Source: Musa acuminata AAA Group (Eukaryota > Streptophyta > Magnoliopsida > Zingiberales > Musaceae). Taken from it: a stretch of 64,000 nucleotides of DNA. The notes beneath the pieces were generated by a model. It did no database searches. It saw nothing but the letters and a program-made list of their open reading frames with translations, and had not been told where the DNA came from. The DNA lies in NCBI RefSeq assembly GCF_036884655.1, contig NC_088354.1, positions 18,722,001 to 18,786,000 on the forward strand, read 5' to 3'. Numbering within the stretch: the first letter of the stretch is position 1; each line of letters begins with the position of its first letter. Position numbers and translations under genes: made by a program. Shown here piece after piece: positions 21,145 through 32,944 of the stretch.

Positions 21145-24100
21145 ACAAACCCACAAGCTAGGAGCAAGAGATGGTATCTCGATAGTGGATGCTCAAGACA
21201 TATGACTGGAGATCCATCTCATTTCTCTATGCTCACTAGCAAAGAAGAAGGGTACGTTACCTTCGGAGACAACAACAAGGGCAAAATCATTGGCAAGGGA
21301 ACTATTGGTAACAAATTTAATTTTTCCATTGATGATGTCTTACTAGTTGATGGATTGAAACATAATCTCTTGAGTATTAGTCAACTATGCGATAAAGGTT
21401 ACATCGTTAGATTTGAATCAAATATGTGCATTATTGAAAAACCAAATCATAACATGACTATGATTGCTTTAAAACAAAATAATGTCTATACCATCAATCT
21501 TGATGAACTAAGTAATGAAATGTGCTTCTCCGTCGTAAATGATGATGCTTGGCTTTGGCATAGGAGATTAGGCCATGCAAGCATGAAAACAATATCTAAG
21601 ATCTCATCTCAAGAATTAGTACGAGGAATTCCAAATATAAAGTTTATTAAGGACAAAGTATGCGATGCATGTCAACTAGGCAAACAAATAAAAACAAGCT
21701 TTAAACCAAAAAATCAAATTAGCACTACTAGACCATTACAATTGATCCATTTGGACCTATTTGGACCAATTGATACAACAAGTCTAGGTGGAAGCAAATA
21801 TGTTTTTGTGATTGTGGATGACTACTCTAGATACACTTGGACCTATTTCTTAGCTCACAAAAGTGATTGCTTCAAGTGTTTCTCTAAATTTTGTAAACTC
21901 ACTCAAAACGAAAAAGGCTTCATGATTTCATCAATTCGGAGTGATCACGGTGGTGAATTCCAAAACCGTGACTTTCAAAATTTTTGCGAAAGTAATGGGT
22001 ACAATCACAACTTCTCAACTCCAAGAAATCCTCAACAAAATGGAGTAGTTGAAAGGAAAAATAGAAACCTACAAGAAATGGCAAGAACTATGTTGAATGA
22101 ACATAGTTTACCTAAGTACTTTTGGGCCGAAGCCGTAAATACGGCTTGCTACATCATGAATAGAGTCCTAATAAGACCATCCTTATCCAAAACTCCCTAT
22201 GAATTATGGAATAACAAAAAACCAAACATCTCCTATTTTAAAGTTTTTGGTTGTAAATGCTTTATTTTAAATGAAAGGGATGCTTTAGGAAAATTTGATG
22301 CTAAATCCGATGAAGGCATCTTTCTTGGTTACTCTTCCGTTTCTAAAGCTTTTCGGGTTTTTAATAAAAGAACTTTAGTAATTGAAGAATCTATTCATGT
22401 AGTTTTTAATGAAATTTCCGATTTAAAGAAAAATGATTTTGATGATGATCTTGGTTTTGATAATTTGAATTTAAATGAACCCTCTCCTCAAAATAGCCAT
22501 TTGAATGCATCTTCTTCCGAAATTTCTTTACCAAAAGAATGGAAGTATGTAGATGCTCATCCAAAAGAGCAAATTATAGGAGATACATCAAAAGGGGTTC
22601 AAACTCGTTCTTCTTTCAAAAATTTCTGTGCTAACGCCGCTTTCCTTTCTCAAATTGAACCTAAATGCATTGACGAAGCCTTAAAAGATGATTTTTGGAT
22701 CATTGCAATGCAAGAAGAATTGAACCAATTTGAGAGGAATGAGGTATGGAAGCTTGTTCCTAGACCAAGTGACCACTTAGTCATAGGTACTAAGTGGGTC
22801 TTTAGAAACAAGCAAGACGAAAATGGTATCGTGGTTAGAAACAAGGCTAGATTAGTGGCCAAAGGTTTCAACCAAGAAGAAGGTATCGATTACGAAGAAA
22901 CCTTCGCTCCCGTGGCTCGATTAGAAGCCATAAGGATGCTCCTTGCCTATGCTAGTAGTAATAATTTTAAACTATTTCAAATGGATGTTAAAAGTGCTTT
23001 CTTGAATGGTTTTATTTCCGAAGAAGTATTTGTCGAACAACCTCCCGGATTTGAAAATTCTCTTCTTCCTAATCATGTATTCAAATTGACTAAAGCTCTC
23101 TATGGCTTAAAACAAGCTCCTAGAGCTTGGTATGAAAGGCTTAGTTCCTTTCTTATTTTAAATAATTTTACCAAAGGCAAGGTTGATACTACATTATTTA
23201 TTAAACATTTTGAAAATAATTTTCTTATTGTGCAAATTTATGTTGACGATATTGTGTTTGGCTCTTCGGATGAATCACTATGTGAATCATTTGCCAAATG
23301 TATGAGTCTTGAATTTGAAATGAGTTTAATGGGTGAATTAACTTTCTTTTTGGGATTACAAATCAAACAACTTAGTGATGGTATATTTCTTAACCAATCC
23401 AAATATACATTAGAATTGTTAAAACGATTTAACATGGATAATTCAAAAGCAATAAACACCCCTATGAGTACTGCGACTAAGTTAGATATGGATGAAAATG
23501 GTGAAAGTTTCGATCAAAAAACATATAGGGGAATGATAGGTAGTCTACTCTACCTCACTGCGACTAGACCGGATATTATGTTTAGTGTAGGACTTTGCGC
23601 TAGGTTTCAATCTAATCCTAAATTATCTCATCTTAAGTGTGTTAAAAGAATATTTAGGTATCTTAAAGGAACTCCAAATTTAGGATTGTGGTATCCAAAA
23701 TCTGAAAATTTTGATCTAATAGCTTATGCAGATGCCGATTTTGGCGGATGCAGGATAGATAGAAAAAGTACATCCGGAACATGCCAATTTTTAGGACATG
23801 CACTTGTTTCTTGGACTTCCAAGAAACAAAATTCAGTTGCACTATCTACGGCGGAAGCCGAATACATTGCTGCAAGTGCATGTTGTGCACAAGTAATTTG
23901 GATGAAAAATACATTAGAAGACTATGGAATTCACCTTGAAAATATTCCCATAAAATGCGATAATACTAGTGCCATATGCCTTACTAAAAATCCAATTCAG
24001 CATTCTAGAACTAAGCACATCGATGTTAGGCATCATTTCATACGCGATCATGTCCTTAACAATAATGTTGTTCTAGAATTCATTGACACAAAGCATCAAT

Positions 24101-24183
24101 TAGCAGATATATTCACAAAAGCCTTGAATGAAGACCAATTTGAATTCATTAGAAGGGAATTAGGTATGTTAAATTGTCCCTAA
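21145..24183 (+). CDS. SIRE-d pol polyprotein: protease, integrase, reverse transcriptase, RNase H
   Basis: 1012 codons open from the amber to TAA. In order: protease DSG near residue 15; GAG-pre-integrase with HHCC zinc site (WHRRLGHAS...CDACQLGKQ, about 130-180); integrase core with LDLFGP, the DHGGEF Asp and the NGVVERKNR Glu (about 205-310); hinge; reverse transcriptase (about 535-780) with YVDD at 699-702; RNase H with [17 protein letters not shown] and the [13 protein letters not shown] tail. Copia order (integrase before RT) is clear. No env follows. All catalytic residues I can identify are present. The first ATG is at 21202, after the protease motif, so translation most likely comes through gag. 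Confidence 0.95.
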   Translation, partial: TNPQARSKRWYLDSGCSRHMTGDPSHFSMLTSKEEGYVTFGDNNKGKIIGKGTIGNKFNFSIDDVLLVDGLKHNLLSISQLCDKGYIVRFESNMCIIEKPNHNMTMIALKQNNVYTINLDELSNEMCFSVVNDDAWLWHRRLGHASMKTISKISSQELVRGIPNIKFIKDKVCDACQLGKQIKTSFKPKNQISTTRPLQLIHLDLFGPIDTTSLGGSKYVFVIVDDYSRYTWTYFLAHKSDCFKCFSKFCKLTQNEKGFMISSIRSDHGGEFQNRDFQNFCESNGYNHNFSTPRNPQQNGVVERKNRNLQEMARTMLNEHSLPKYFWAEAVNTACYIMNRVLIRPSLSKTPYELWNNKKPNISYFKVFGCKCFILNERDALGKFDAKSDEGIFLGYSSVSKAFRVFNKRTLVIEESIHVVFNEISDLKKNDFDDDLGFDNLNLNEPSPQNSHLNASSSEISLPKEWKYVDAHPKEQIIGDTSKGVQTRSSFKNFCANAAFLSQIEPKCIDEALKDDFWIIAMQEELNQFERNEVWKLVPRPSDHLVIGTKWVFRNKQDENGIVVRNKARLVAKGFNQEEGIDYEETFAPVARLEAIRMLLAYASSNNFKLFQMDVKSAFLNGFISEEVFVEQPPGFENSLLPNHVFKLTKALYGLKQAPRAWYERLSSFLILNNFTKGKVDTTLFIKHFENNFLIVQIYVDDIVFGSSDESLCESFAKCMSLEFEMSLMGELTFFLGLQIKQLSDGIFLNQSKYTLELLKRFNMDNSKAINTPMSTATKLDMDENGESFDQKTYRGMIGSLLYLTATRPDIMFSVGLCARFQSNPKLSHLKCVKRIFRYLKGTPNLGLWYPKSENFDLIAYADADFGGCRIDRKSTSGTCQFLGHALVSWTSKKQNSVALSTAEAEYIAASACCAQVIWMKNTLEDYGIHLENIPIKCDNTSAICLTKNPIQHSRTKHIDVRHHFIRDHVLNNNVVLEFIDTKHQLADIFTKALNEDQFEFIRRELGMLNCP

Positions 24184-25212
24184 ACAATAAACTTGTTTGA
24201 TTGGATTTTCCGTAAAGTTTTTCATCTTCTTTCCATTTCTCATTCTCCTTCAAATTCCATATGACATGTTGTGAAATCTCGAAATCGACTTTGATGACTT
24301 GATTATGAATTTCAAGTTAGCGATTTGATTTAAATAAGTTTTATCTAAATCATAATCTTGATCTTGCAAAATTGGAATCACAAATAATATCTTTTGGCAT
24401 TCATGACTTGAATTTGATTGAAACATTGTATGCTTAAATTCATCATTCTCCTATGTTTCAAAAATTATTTAAATGCCTTATGTGATGATTAAAAAGTAAT
24501 GTTGAGATTTTCATGAATTTGACGATTTGAATGAGTTTGTATTCGAATTATGATCTTGACTTCGTGAAATTACTACTTGAATTTTTTATCCCAATCTCTC
24601 TCTTATACATCTACAATTTCTATTATTCATAGAAAGAAGAGATTAGATAATATGAATGCATGCTGAATTTTCCTCTAAAATGAACTCTGCGTAAATATTT
24701 TTGCATACTTAATTTTCAATGATAAAATCGTTGTATGACAAAATATGTGCTTCAAGTCTCATTTTCCTTTTTGTTGATGACAAAGGGGGAGAAAAGTGAT
24801 GACTTATATCATTCTTAATAGCATGACAAAATATGAATTGCAAAATCCTTGAGAAAAGTGATCGATCGATGATTATCTTATATGCCTTGCAAAATCCTTG
24901 AAAATATCGTAAGATTGATTGATCATATTGAATGCATGTCTAAAATGTATAATCATGCAATTCAAGTTGAAAATCTTTATCTCTTGTCATAGTAAAATTT
25001 GTCTCTTATCTTTCGACTTGAAAAAGATTTTCATCAAAGTTTCGCATTTACATTATGCTTAATGAGAATAACGATAAGTTCTACGGTTAGAACTTATCGG
25101 GTTATGCTTGAATCCAATGGGATGGAATTCAAGTGTTTTTTATCTTATCATAATATGGCATATAGATAGGGGGAGTTATGTTTAACTCCGTCATCAATTG
25201 ATTGTCATCATC
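24184..25212 (+). other. SIRE-d 3' non-coding region with upstream polypurine tract
   Basis: 1.03 kb of AT-rich sequence without a credible frame. ACAAAGGGGGAGAAAAG at 24780-24796 is a second polypurine tract, preceded by TTTTTGTTGATG as in SIRE-b and (complement) SIRE-c. Otherwise I see nothing. Confidence 0.8.
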
Positions 25213-25225
25213 AAAAAGGGGGAGA
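25213..25225 (+). promoter_or_regulatory. SIRE-d 3' polypurine tract
   Basis: AAAAAGGGGGAGA, one base upstream of the 3' LTR start at 25227. Confidence 0.93.
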
Positions 25226-25226
25226 T

Positions 25227-26486
25227 TGTTGAATCTCGGATTTTGATGATATAATCAATTGGTGGGTTAATTGATCTAATCCATATTATTGAGTTAAGTG
25301 TGCAGGATTAACTACGATAACCAGAAAACATAAAGCAAGGATACCGGAGTCGAGCTCGATGGACGTTTAAGAGACCGAAGAATCATCGGAGATGCTGCCG
25401 GAACCATCCGAGAAGAAATCGGGAACGTGTTGGAAGTTCGCCGAAGAAATCGTCGGAGGCTCGCGGAGATCACCGAGAAGGCTCGGCTACTCGTTAAAGT
25501 CATCACAAAGATTGGGAGCTTGCAGGGAGTCCGTCGGAAGAAGTTCGTCGGAAAGCTCGCCGGAACAAGACTCGACGTTCGCGGTTGAAAATTTGCTTAG
25601 GATGTGTTTTGGTTATGTAGTCCACTTGTAATTAGGATTAGGATTAAGAGATAATCCTATATCCTGGTTAGGGGCCAACTGGGCCCAAAGTCAGAGTTGG
25701 TTTAGGCTAAAAATTAAGCTAAACCAGCGAACTAAAGAGCCAAGATTGAAGCCCAACTAGTGGCTGAAAACACTGTAGTTGGGCTGAAAACACTGTAGGC
25801 GGTGGCACCGCCCAGCACCCGAGTGCTGGGCGGTGACACCTCCTGGCTGGGCGGTGGCACCGCCCAGCACCCGAGCGCTGGGCGGTGGCACCGCCTGGTT
25901 GGGCGGTGGCACCTCCAGCACCGGAAACCCTAAGAAAATTCAAATTTTGGAGCCCAAAATTTGAATCCTCTTGAGGCCTATAAATACCCCTCTAATCTCA
26001 GCTGAGGTTACAACTTTTGAGAAGCATTTTGATTGAGAGAAAAGTCTTAGAAAGTCTTAGCAAGTCTTGTTTTCAATTTGCTAGAGAGTTCTCCTCCTTC
26101 TTTCTTATTGAAAATTTGTAAGAGGTTGAGCTGCTTGTAAAAGGTTGTAAGAGGGGTGTTTACCCTTCCATTTCAAGAGACTTGCTAGTGGAAGGTGGGA
26201 GCCTCATCGAAGAGGGGCCTCGCAAGTGGAGTAGGTCATTTGACCGAACCACTCTAAAAATCGGCGTAATCTCTGGTTTGCTCTTTATTATTGTCATTTA
26301 CATTACTGCAAATCTTCTTACTGCTTTAGTTTCTTATTACTCTTGCTGCGCAACTTCAAGAATACGCCTTCAAGTTAAATTTCTCAAGTTTCGTTCTTAA
26401 CGTACGAAAGATTTTGATTAAAATCGAAGTTTTAATCCGCTGCACTAATTCACCCCCCCCCTCTTAGTGCCGCTCCGATCCTAACA
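25227..26486 (+). repeat. SIRE-d 3' LTR
   Basis: Same length as the 5' LTR and identical apart from one transition (25773). Confidence 0.96.
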
Positions 26487-27419
26487 CCTTCCACTAGCAA
26501 ATCTCTTGAAATGGAAGGGTAAACACCCCTCTTACAACCTTTTACAAGCAGTTCAACCTCTTACAAATTTTCAATAAGAATAAAGGAGGAGAACTCTCTA
26601 GCAAATTGAAAACAAGACTTGCTAAGACTTGCTAAGACTTTCTAAGACTTTTCTCTCAATCAAAATGCTTCTCAAAAGTTGTAACCTCAACTGAGATTTG
26701 AGGGGTATTTATAGGCCTCAAGAGGATTCAAATTTGGGCTCCAAAATTTGAATTCTCTTTAGGTTCCCGAATGCTGGAGGTGCCACCGCCCAGCCAGGCG
26801 GTGCCACCGCCCAGCGCTCGGGTGCTGGACGGTGCAACCGCCCAGCCAAGGAGGTGTCACCGCCCAGCTCTCGGGTGCTGGGCGGTGCCACCGCCTGGCT
26901 CTCCGATTTCACTGGTTTGGCTTAATTTAAGCCCAAACCATATTTGACTTTGGGCCTAGTTGGCCCCTAACCAGGATATAGGATTATCTCTTAATCCTAA
27001 TCCTAATTACAAGTGAACTACATAACAAAAACACATCCTAAGCAAGCTTTCAACCGCGAACGTCGAGTCTTGTTTCGGCGAGCTTTCCGACGAGCTTCTT
27101 CCGACGGACTCCCATCAAGCTCCCGATCTTGTGATGACTTTAACGAGTAGCCGAGCCTTCTCGGTGATCTCCGTGAACCTCCGACGATCTATTCGGCGAA
27201 CTTCCAAAAATTTTGATAGGTTCCCGATTTCTTCTCGGTTGGTTCCGGCAGCATCTCTGACGATTCTTCGGACTCTTAAACGTCCATCGATCTTGACTCC
27301 GGTATTCTTGCTTTGTGTTTTCTGGTTATCGTAGTTAATCCTGCACACTTAACTCAATAATATGGATTATATCAATTAACCCATCAATTGATTTCATCAT
27401 CAAAATCCGAGATTCAACA
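26487..27419 (-). repeat. SIRE-c 5' LTR, U3 side
   Basis: Resumes at the second CCTTC copy (26487-26491) and ends at GATTCAACA (27419). U3 palindromes lie at 26776-26896 and a TATA box near 26706-26715 (minus). Together with 17972-18266 it is 1223 bp without the extra duplication. Confidence 0.93.
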
Positions 27420-27424
27420 TCTCC

Positions 27425-27816
27425 GAAATGCTCCAGCGCGCCAACCAGTATGTCACCGCCGAAGCATTGGTGGCAAGGAAGCGCATGGATGGCAAGAGGC
27501 CAAGGGCAGAATAGTCTCGGGGAACGACCTCAGCAGCCTTGATGTAGCCCCATCGGAGGCCCGATCGACAAGAGCTACTGCTCCCAAGGCCCCTGCCTCT
27601 CCCCCTGAATACGTCTCGCACCGAGATCTTTCTCCAAATTAGGGAAAAGGGTCTTCTGCGACAACCTCGTCCCATGAAGGCCCCTCACAAAGACCGGTCT
27701 AAATATTGCAGGTTCGACCGGGACTACGGCCATGACACGGAGGACTGCCATGACCTCTAGAATCAAATAGAGGGGCTAATCCAGAGAGGCCATCTCAGTC
27801 ACTACCTCAAGGAACC
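27425..27816 (+). pseudogene. Tat gag, C-terminal part
   Basis: Continues the gag domain cut at 11174 (LQRANQYVTAEALVARKRMD). A stop follows, then a nucleocapsid zinc motif in a shifted frame (CRFDRDYGHDTEDCHDL at about 27709-27759). The shift and a TAG show that it is dead. Confidence 0.82.
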
Positions 27817-27823
27817 CCGGGAA

Positions 27824-28375
27824 GTGACTCCATGCCCCAGGGGGCCCGTTGAAAGACAAATCGACATTATCTCCGGGGGGCCAGCAGCCAGTGGCAACAG
27901 CTCTGCGTCGAGGAAGGCTTACGCCCGCAGCACGATTGAGAAGCGACCCCGGCCTAAACATGAGCCTGAAATCACCTTCGGGGCTGGAGAAGTCGAGCGC
28001 TCTCATCACGACGACGCTCTGGTGATCTCGGTCCAGGTCACCAACGCCCGAGTCAAAAAGGTGATGGTTGACACCGGGAGTTCCGCCGACGTCCTTTACT
28101 TCGACGCCTTCAAGAAGCTCGGCTTGACCGAGAGAGACCTCACCCCCATGGCGTCAGTGCTCACAGGATTCACGAGGGATTCCATCTCCTCGCTCAGGAC
28201 CACGATCATCCTTATCACCATGGGGGAAGACCCGAGAGCGAAGATAGTATTGACCACCTTCATGGTAGTCGATCTGCCCTCGACCTATAACATCATCCTT
28301 GGCAGACCGACGCTCAACAAGTTAAAGGCAGTGGTTTCCACTACCACAAGGCCATCAAGTTTCCGACCTCGGTAG
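27824..28375 (+). pseudogene. Tat aspartic protease segment
   Basis: A 183-codon open stretch with the retropepsin motif VDTGSSADVLYFDAFKKLG at about residues 82-100 and the flap-distal ILGRPTLNKL block near 160. The protease itself looks undamaged, but upstream and downstream joins are broken. The next 215 bases (28376-28590) are stop-rich linker. Confidence 0.83.
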
Positions 28376-28590
28376 GAATCGGGGAGGCCTGGAGCAACCC
28401 GGGGGAGTCAAGGCGATGCTATCTCACCACGGTTACTCTCCCGAGGAAATCGTGACCGACTCAAACCCCCGACCCCCATGAAGGACCTATGGCACCAACG
28501 CTGCTTGAGCCTCCCAAGTGACTCATCAAGGTGCCCCTAAAAAGGAGCCGACCCGATCAGACCATCAAGGTCGAGACCACCCTCCCCGTA

Positions 28591-29338
28591 GCAGATCAGC
28601 TCCACCTCATTGATTTCTGAGGCGAAACGCCGACATGTTTGCCTAGTCCCCTAACGAGATGCCCAAGATTGATCCGGAAGTGGCCCAACACCGGCTCAAT
28701 ATCGACCTCGAGGCTCGGCCGGTGAGACAAAGACCAAGGAAGTTCGCCCCCGACTAACAGAAGGCAATCGGTGATGAAGTCAACCGTGTTAAAGGGGTCG
28801 GATTCATCACTGAGGTTCAATACCCTCGATGGCTGTCAAATGTAGTCCTCGTTAAGAAACCTAATGAAAGCTGGAGGATGTGTGTTGATTACACCAATCT
28901 CAACCGAGCATGCCCCAAGGACTGCTATCTGCTCCCCAGGATAGACCAATTAGTCGACGCCACCACAGGCCATGAACTCCTCACGTTCATGGACGCATTC
29001 TCGGGCTATAACCAAATCTGGATGGCGGCTCAGGATCAAGAGAACATTGCCTTTGTCACCAACAGTGGGGCGTACTGTTACAAAGTAATGCCCTTCGGTC
29101 TGAAAAACGCTAGGGCAACTTACCAAAGGATGGTCGACAAACTCTTCAAGCACCAGCTCAGTAGGAATATGGAAGTGTACGTGGATGACATGATCATAAA
29201 GAGTAAGGTCGCAAGCGCACACTTGATTGACCTGGTGGAAACATTCCAAATGCTCAGGCGGTTCAACATGCGTTTGAATCCCATGAAGTGCGTCTTCGTG
29301 GTCAGCTCAGGGAGGTTCCTCGGCTTTGTCATTCACTA
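28591..29338 (+). pseudogene. Tat reverse transcriptase
   Basis: An Ty3/gypsy RT: after two or three stops near 28756-28860 the frame is open at 28878-29338 with LNRACPKDCYLLPRIDQLVD, FMDAFSGYNQI, VMPFGLKNARATYQRMVDK and catalytic YVDDMIIKS. The stop at 29336-29338 replaces a sense codon before RNase H. It would copy element RNA to DNA in an intact element. Confidence 0.87.
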
Positions 29339-29344
29339 GAGAGG

Positions 29345-29995
29345 GATAGATGCCAACCCATAAAAGGTGTGGGCCATAACCTAGATGCACTCTCCCTACT
29401 CGGTCAAGGAGGTGCAGCGACTTACTAGGAAGTTGGCAGCACTCAGCAGGTTCGTGTCGCGACCAGGCGATAAGTGCCTCCCCCTTTTCCGAGTTCTGCG
29501 ACAGGCTAACAACTATACATGGACCTCGGAGTGGGAGGAAGCCTTCGAAAAATTGAAGGCACACCTCGCCTGCTTGCCCCGACTCGCTTCGCCCGAGCCG
29601 GGCGAAACTCTCAGCCTCTACTTGGCGGCCTCGGCTCAAGCAGTCAGCTCGGTGTTAGTTTGGGAGATACCACCGACGTAGCAACCCGTGTACTATGTTA
29701 GCCATATCCTCATTGGCCCCGAGGCATGGTACTCCCCAATCGAGAAGCTAACTCTCACTCTAATGAAGACAGCTTGAAAGTTGCAGCCCTACTTCCAAGC
29801 CCACATAATCAAAGTGACCACCGACCAGTTGCTATGACAGATCCTTTCCAACTTCAATGCATCCAGTCATATGCTATAGTGGTCAGTCAAGCTCAGCAAA
29901 TTCAACATTCAGTACTCCCCCAAGACGACCATCAAAGCTCGGGTATTGGCTGACTTTATTTCCAAGCTAATTCCTGAAGACTATGCTATGGGGTA
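29345..29995 (+). pseudogene. Tat RNase H (first, retroviral-like)
   Basis: Open 29385-29681 with the RT connection (LTRKLAALSRFVSRPGDK) and LSLYLAASAQAVSSVL of the RNase H fold. It then continues after a TAG with YYVSHILIGPE and later HIIKVTTDQLL, in several frames. Stops are at 29679, 29775 and beyond. Confidence 0.78.
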
Positions 29996-30000
29996 AGGGA

Positions 30001-30360
30001 ACAACCAAGACACTTGGACCCTGTATGTGGATGGCTCGTCCACTGCCGGAGTAGTCGGGGTCAGGCTTGTCCTCAAAAGCCCGTCAAGAGAGACCTACGA
30101 GAGGTCAGTCCAATTATAATTCCAAGCCACTAACAACGAGGCCGAATACGAGATGCTACTCCACGGCCTACGCCTCGCCCTGGAGATGCATGTGGACGAC
30201 CTTGAAGTCTTTAGCGACTCCCAACTGGTGACGAGACACGTCAATGGGAACTACAAAGCCCGGGATCTAACGATGGCGTCATACTTGATGGAGGCGAAGT
30301 GACTCGCCCACTGCTTCAACCATCTCTCACTCACTAGGATACCTCAGGCATAGAACATGC
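30001..30360 (+). pseudogene. Tat second RNase H (archaeal-type, aRNH)
   Basis: The typical block order is visible: LYVDGSSTAGVVGVRLVL (first Asp), NNEAEYEMLLHGLRLAL (Glu) and VFSDSQLVTRHVNGNY (Asp). It follows the first RNase H, as known for Tat/Ogre elements that acquired an extra plant or archaeal-type RNase H. Two TAA/TGA stops interrupt it. Confidence 0.82.
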
Positions 30361-31700
30361 GGGCTGATGAGCTAGCCAGATCACCCTCCTCCCGCAGCCC
30401 GGCATCGGCCCTAGCGACCAAGTCCGTAACAGCATCGACGATGATGACTCACAAGGTCACCGAAATGAGCTCATCACCGAGTTGGATGGAGGAGATCCTC
30501 CACTACAAAGCGGACGGGAAGGAGCCCGATGACCCAGCGGCTGCAAGCTGGTTGAGGCGAACCCAAACCTGGTACTGCGTCATCGGAGGGAAGCTATACC
30601 GAAGGGCCTTCTCTCAACCCCTCTTGTGCTGCCTCGCGTCATTAGAGGCCGAGACGGTCCTCACCGAGCTCTATGAGGGGATTTGTGGGGAGCACAATGG
30701 AGGACAAACCTTAGCCTTCAAGACTCTCCGGTAAGGGTACTATTGGCCAACTATGCGCCTGGATGCTATATCATACATGTAGCAGTGCCCACAATGCCAA
30801 AGGCACGCCCGACTATCACACCGGCCAGCGGTCCCCCTTACTCCAATAGACGTGGCCTGGCCCTTTGCCCAATGGGGGCTCGACCTCCTTGGAATTTTCC
30901 TCCAGCATCTGGCCAGCGGCATTTTCTCGTAGTCGGGGTCGAGTACTTCACAAAGTGGGTTGAAGCAGAACCCTTGGCCTCCATTACCGAGAAGCAAGTC
31001 CAGAGCTTCACATGGAAGAACATCATCACCCGGTTCAGGATCCCAAAGGCTATCATCGCCGAAAATGGAGCTCAATTCAACAACGCCAAATTTAAGGCCT
31101 ATTGTCAGTCATACAGGATCCAGATGAAGTTCAGCTCGGTCGTGCACCCCCAAACCAACGGCCAAACTGAGGTGATGAATCGGGCGATTCTAGAAGGCCT
31201 CAATAGGAGAATCTCAGGCTCACATGGCGCCTGGGTGGACGAGCTTCCCAGCATCCTATGAGCAATGCAGACAACTCCCAAAACCACCTCAGGGGAGTCC
31301 CCCTTCAGCCCGACATTCAGGACCGAGGCGGTCCTTCCACCCGAGATGGTGTTCCCGACCCTGCGCACCTCCAATTACCATCAAGGGGACTTCGAGAAGG
31401 GACTCCAAGCAAACTTGGATCTCCTTGAGGAAAGGAGAGCCAAGACATATCTACGCACCTTGGTATACAAGAAGGCGACATCTCAGATATACAATCGTCA
31501 AGTCCGTCTGTGGCCGATCAAGGTCAAGGACCTCGTCCTCCGAAGAGTAGAAGTGAGCGACCATACCCGAGCGGGGGGAAAGCTCACGCCCAACTGGGAA
31601 GGGCCCTATCGAGTCTACGACGTGGTCCGAGAGGGGACCTACTAACTCGAGACTATGGAGGGAAGTCCCTGCCATAAATGTGGAACGCGAAAAACCTGAA
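30361..31700 (+). pseudogene. Tat integrase
   Basis: Frame 30357-30734 carries the linker and the first half of the zinc-binding N-terminus; the cysteine pair CPQC follows near 30786-30797 after stops. The core gives VEYFTKWVEAEPLA, ENGAQFNNAKFKAYC (second Asp region) and HPQTNGQTEVMNRAILEGL (Glu) in the frame 30683-31261. The C-terminal region VRLWPIKVKDLVLRRV lies at 31265-31645. Frameshifts join these pieces. No chromodomain is seen, as expected for Tat. Confidence 0.82.
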
Positions 31701-31919
31701 GAAATTCTACCCATGAACGGGGTTGGTCGGGATGCAGAGAAGATATACAAGGTTCGCCCACCCATAGTTGGGGAAGAAATAAGTTAGAATTTTAAAATAA
31801 ACGTGCTTCTTGATGAAAGAGGGAGTACACATGGAGGTTGGGCGGCACAGTTCCAAACCCAACCAGAGCAAAATGAAAAAGGAAAGGGGGTGCAACCCCT
31901 AGCTTGGGGGGGGAGTCTC
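31701..31919. other. Tat spacer between integrase and the antisense ORF
   Basis: Non-coding in both directions as far as I can see; it includes a nine-base G run near 31905. Confidence 0.5.
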
Positions 31920-32944
31920 AGGCCTATTGTCGAAGGGGACGTTCGCCGACATGTCGACATCCTGATCCACTGGGTTGTCGGCAAATGGGTATGACTCCAG
32001 CTCCAGGTTTGGGTACTTCGCTCAGAAGCGAGCATAGGCCACCTGGTACCCGTACTCGTACGTGGCCCGGCCCGACCTCACCAAGCCACACTCGAACCCG
32101 GCGGACGCCTTGTATTCGGTGATCGCCTCCTCGACCTTCTTAGGCAACGCCAGTCGCTCCTCCTTCAGGACCTCCTCGGAGGCCCAAGCCGTGGACCTGG
32201 CGGTCTCAACGTCATGGGAGAGGGTTAATAGCTCCTCATCCAGCGATCGGATGTGCGATTGACTTTCTTCCAGCTTAGTCTTCAAACGAGCCACCTCCTC
32301 ACCCAATGCCGAGGCGCGCTCTTCCGTCGCAGCAACAACCTTTGGCCCCCCCAGCTCTCAGCTCCAGGTTCTCCAGCCGGAGGGCAGCATAGGTCTCCGA
32401 TTGGTGCCCGATCACTCGCCCGACATCGAGGACCTGGTCGATCAGTGCAATACCGTAGTGTTGGCTTTGCACGAAGGTCAGTGTCAGCACTCAGACAAAG
32501 AGGGGATGGAGTAGGGAAGAGAAGCCACCACTTACCCAGATGAGCGACTTGGTCGTCCATTCTACTAGCACTTCAGAGGTGGAGCTATAGAGGTCCTTGG
32601 CTATAGTCGGGTGCAGCGCCCCTCGGAGGAACTCCTGGGCCATTGGCCCGTCACCCCAAATGCGTCTATCGGCCTTGAGGGTCGGCCATTGAGTGGAGTA
32701 TGGGACCCCCGGCTCCCTAGCCAAAAGATCGGCCATATTCAGGGCCTGGTATTGCTCACCACCGGCCCAGGAGTGGATGCTACATAGTTCCCGTATTGGC
32801 AAGGGGCGCATCGGCATCCTCTTATAAGGGCCACTACCAGACGACCTGGTCGACCCCTTTCCCTACAAACTCCCCGAGCCCTCACCCTAGGGAGCGGCCC
32901 CGGGCAATTCCGGGATGACCATCGAGTGAGTGGCTGGGCCTGCA
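31920..32944 (-). pseudogene. C-terminal half of the Tat antisense ORF (coiled coil)
   Basis: Read on the minus strand, 32306-31920 gives a heptad-rich coiled-coil segment (EEVARLKTKLEESQSHI) and a tail ending near 31920. An upstream piece at 32491-32817 is in another frame. Tat, Grande and Retand elements carry an antisense gene of this type between integrase and the 3' UTR. It is separated from its N-terminal half (37397-38383) by LARD-A. Confidence 0.7.

Larger units (their letters stand above)
18267..26486 (+). mobile_element. SIRE-d: intact, very young SIRE/Maximus element
   Basis: 8220 bp with two 1260-bp LTRs that differ at one site only (T at 18813, C at 25773). It is flanked by CCTTC (18262-18266 and 26487-26491). 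Canonical primer-binding site, intact gag, a single amber, intact pol, and two polypurine tracts are all present. It is inserted in a relative's LTR in the opposite orientation. With one difference in 1260 sites, the insertion is recent, on the order of tens of thousands of years if a commonly used rate of about 1e-8 per site per year applies (inference). It is potentially autonomous. Confidence 0.96.
11175..27419 (-). mobile_element. SIRE-c: SIRE/Maximus element, split by SIRE-d
   Basis: Bounded by complementary LTR edges (TGTTAGGATC at 11175, GATTCAACA at 27419) and flanked by the duplication TCTCC (11170-11174 and 27420-27424), which lies in Tat gag. Minus-strand order: 5' LTR (27419-26492 plus 18266-17972), primer-binding site, gag (521 aa, intact), amber codon, pol with two nonsense mutations, 3' non-coding region, polypurine tract, 3' LTR (11175-12382). 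Without SIRE-d it is about 8.0 kb. It is much younger than Tat and older than SIRE-d. Confidence 0.95.

Noticed and set aside
24184..25212. An env-like gene after SIRE-d pol, as reported for some SIRE elements
   Set aside because: No frame over about 60 codons with a signal peptide or membrane segment is present; the region is non-coding in both SIRE-c and SIRE-d.
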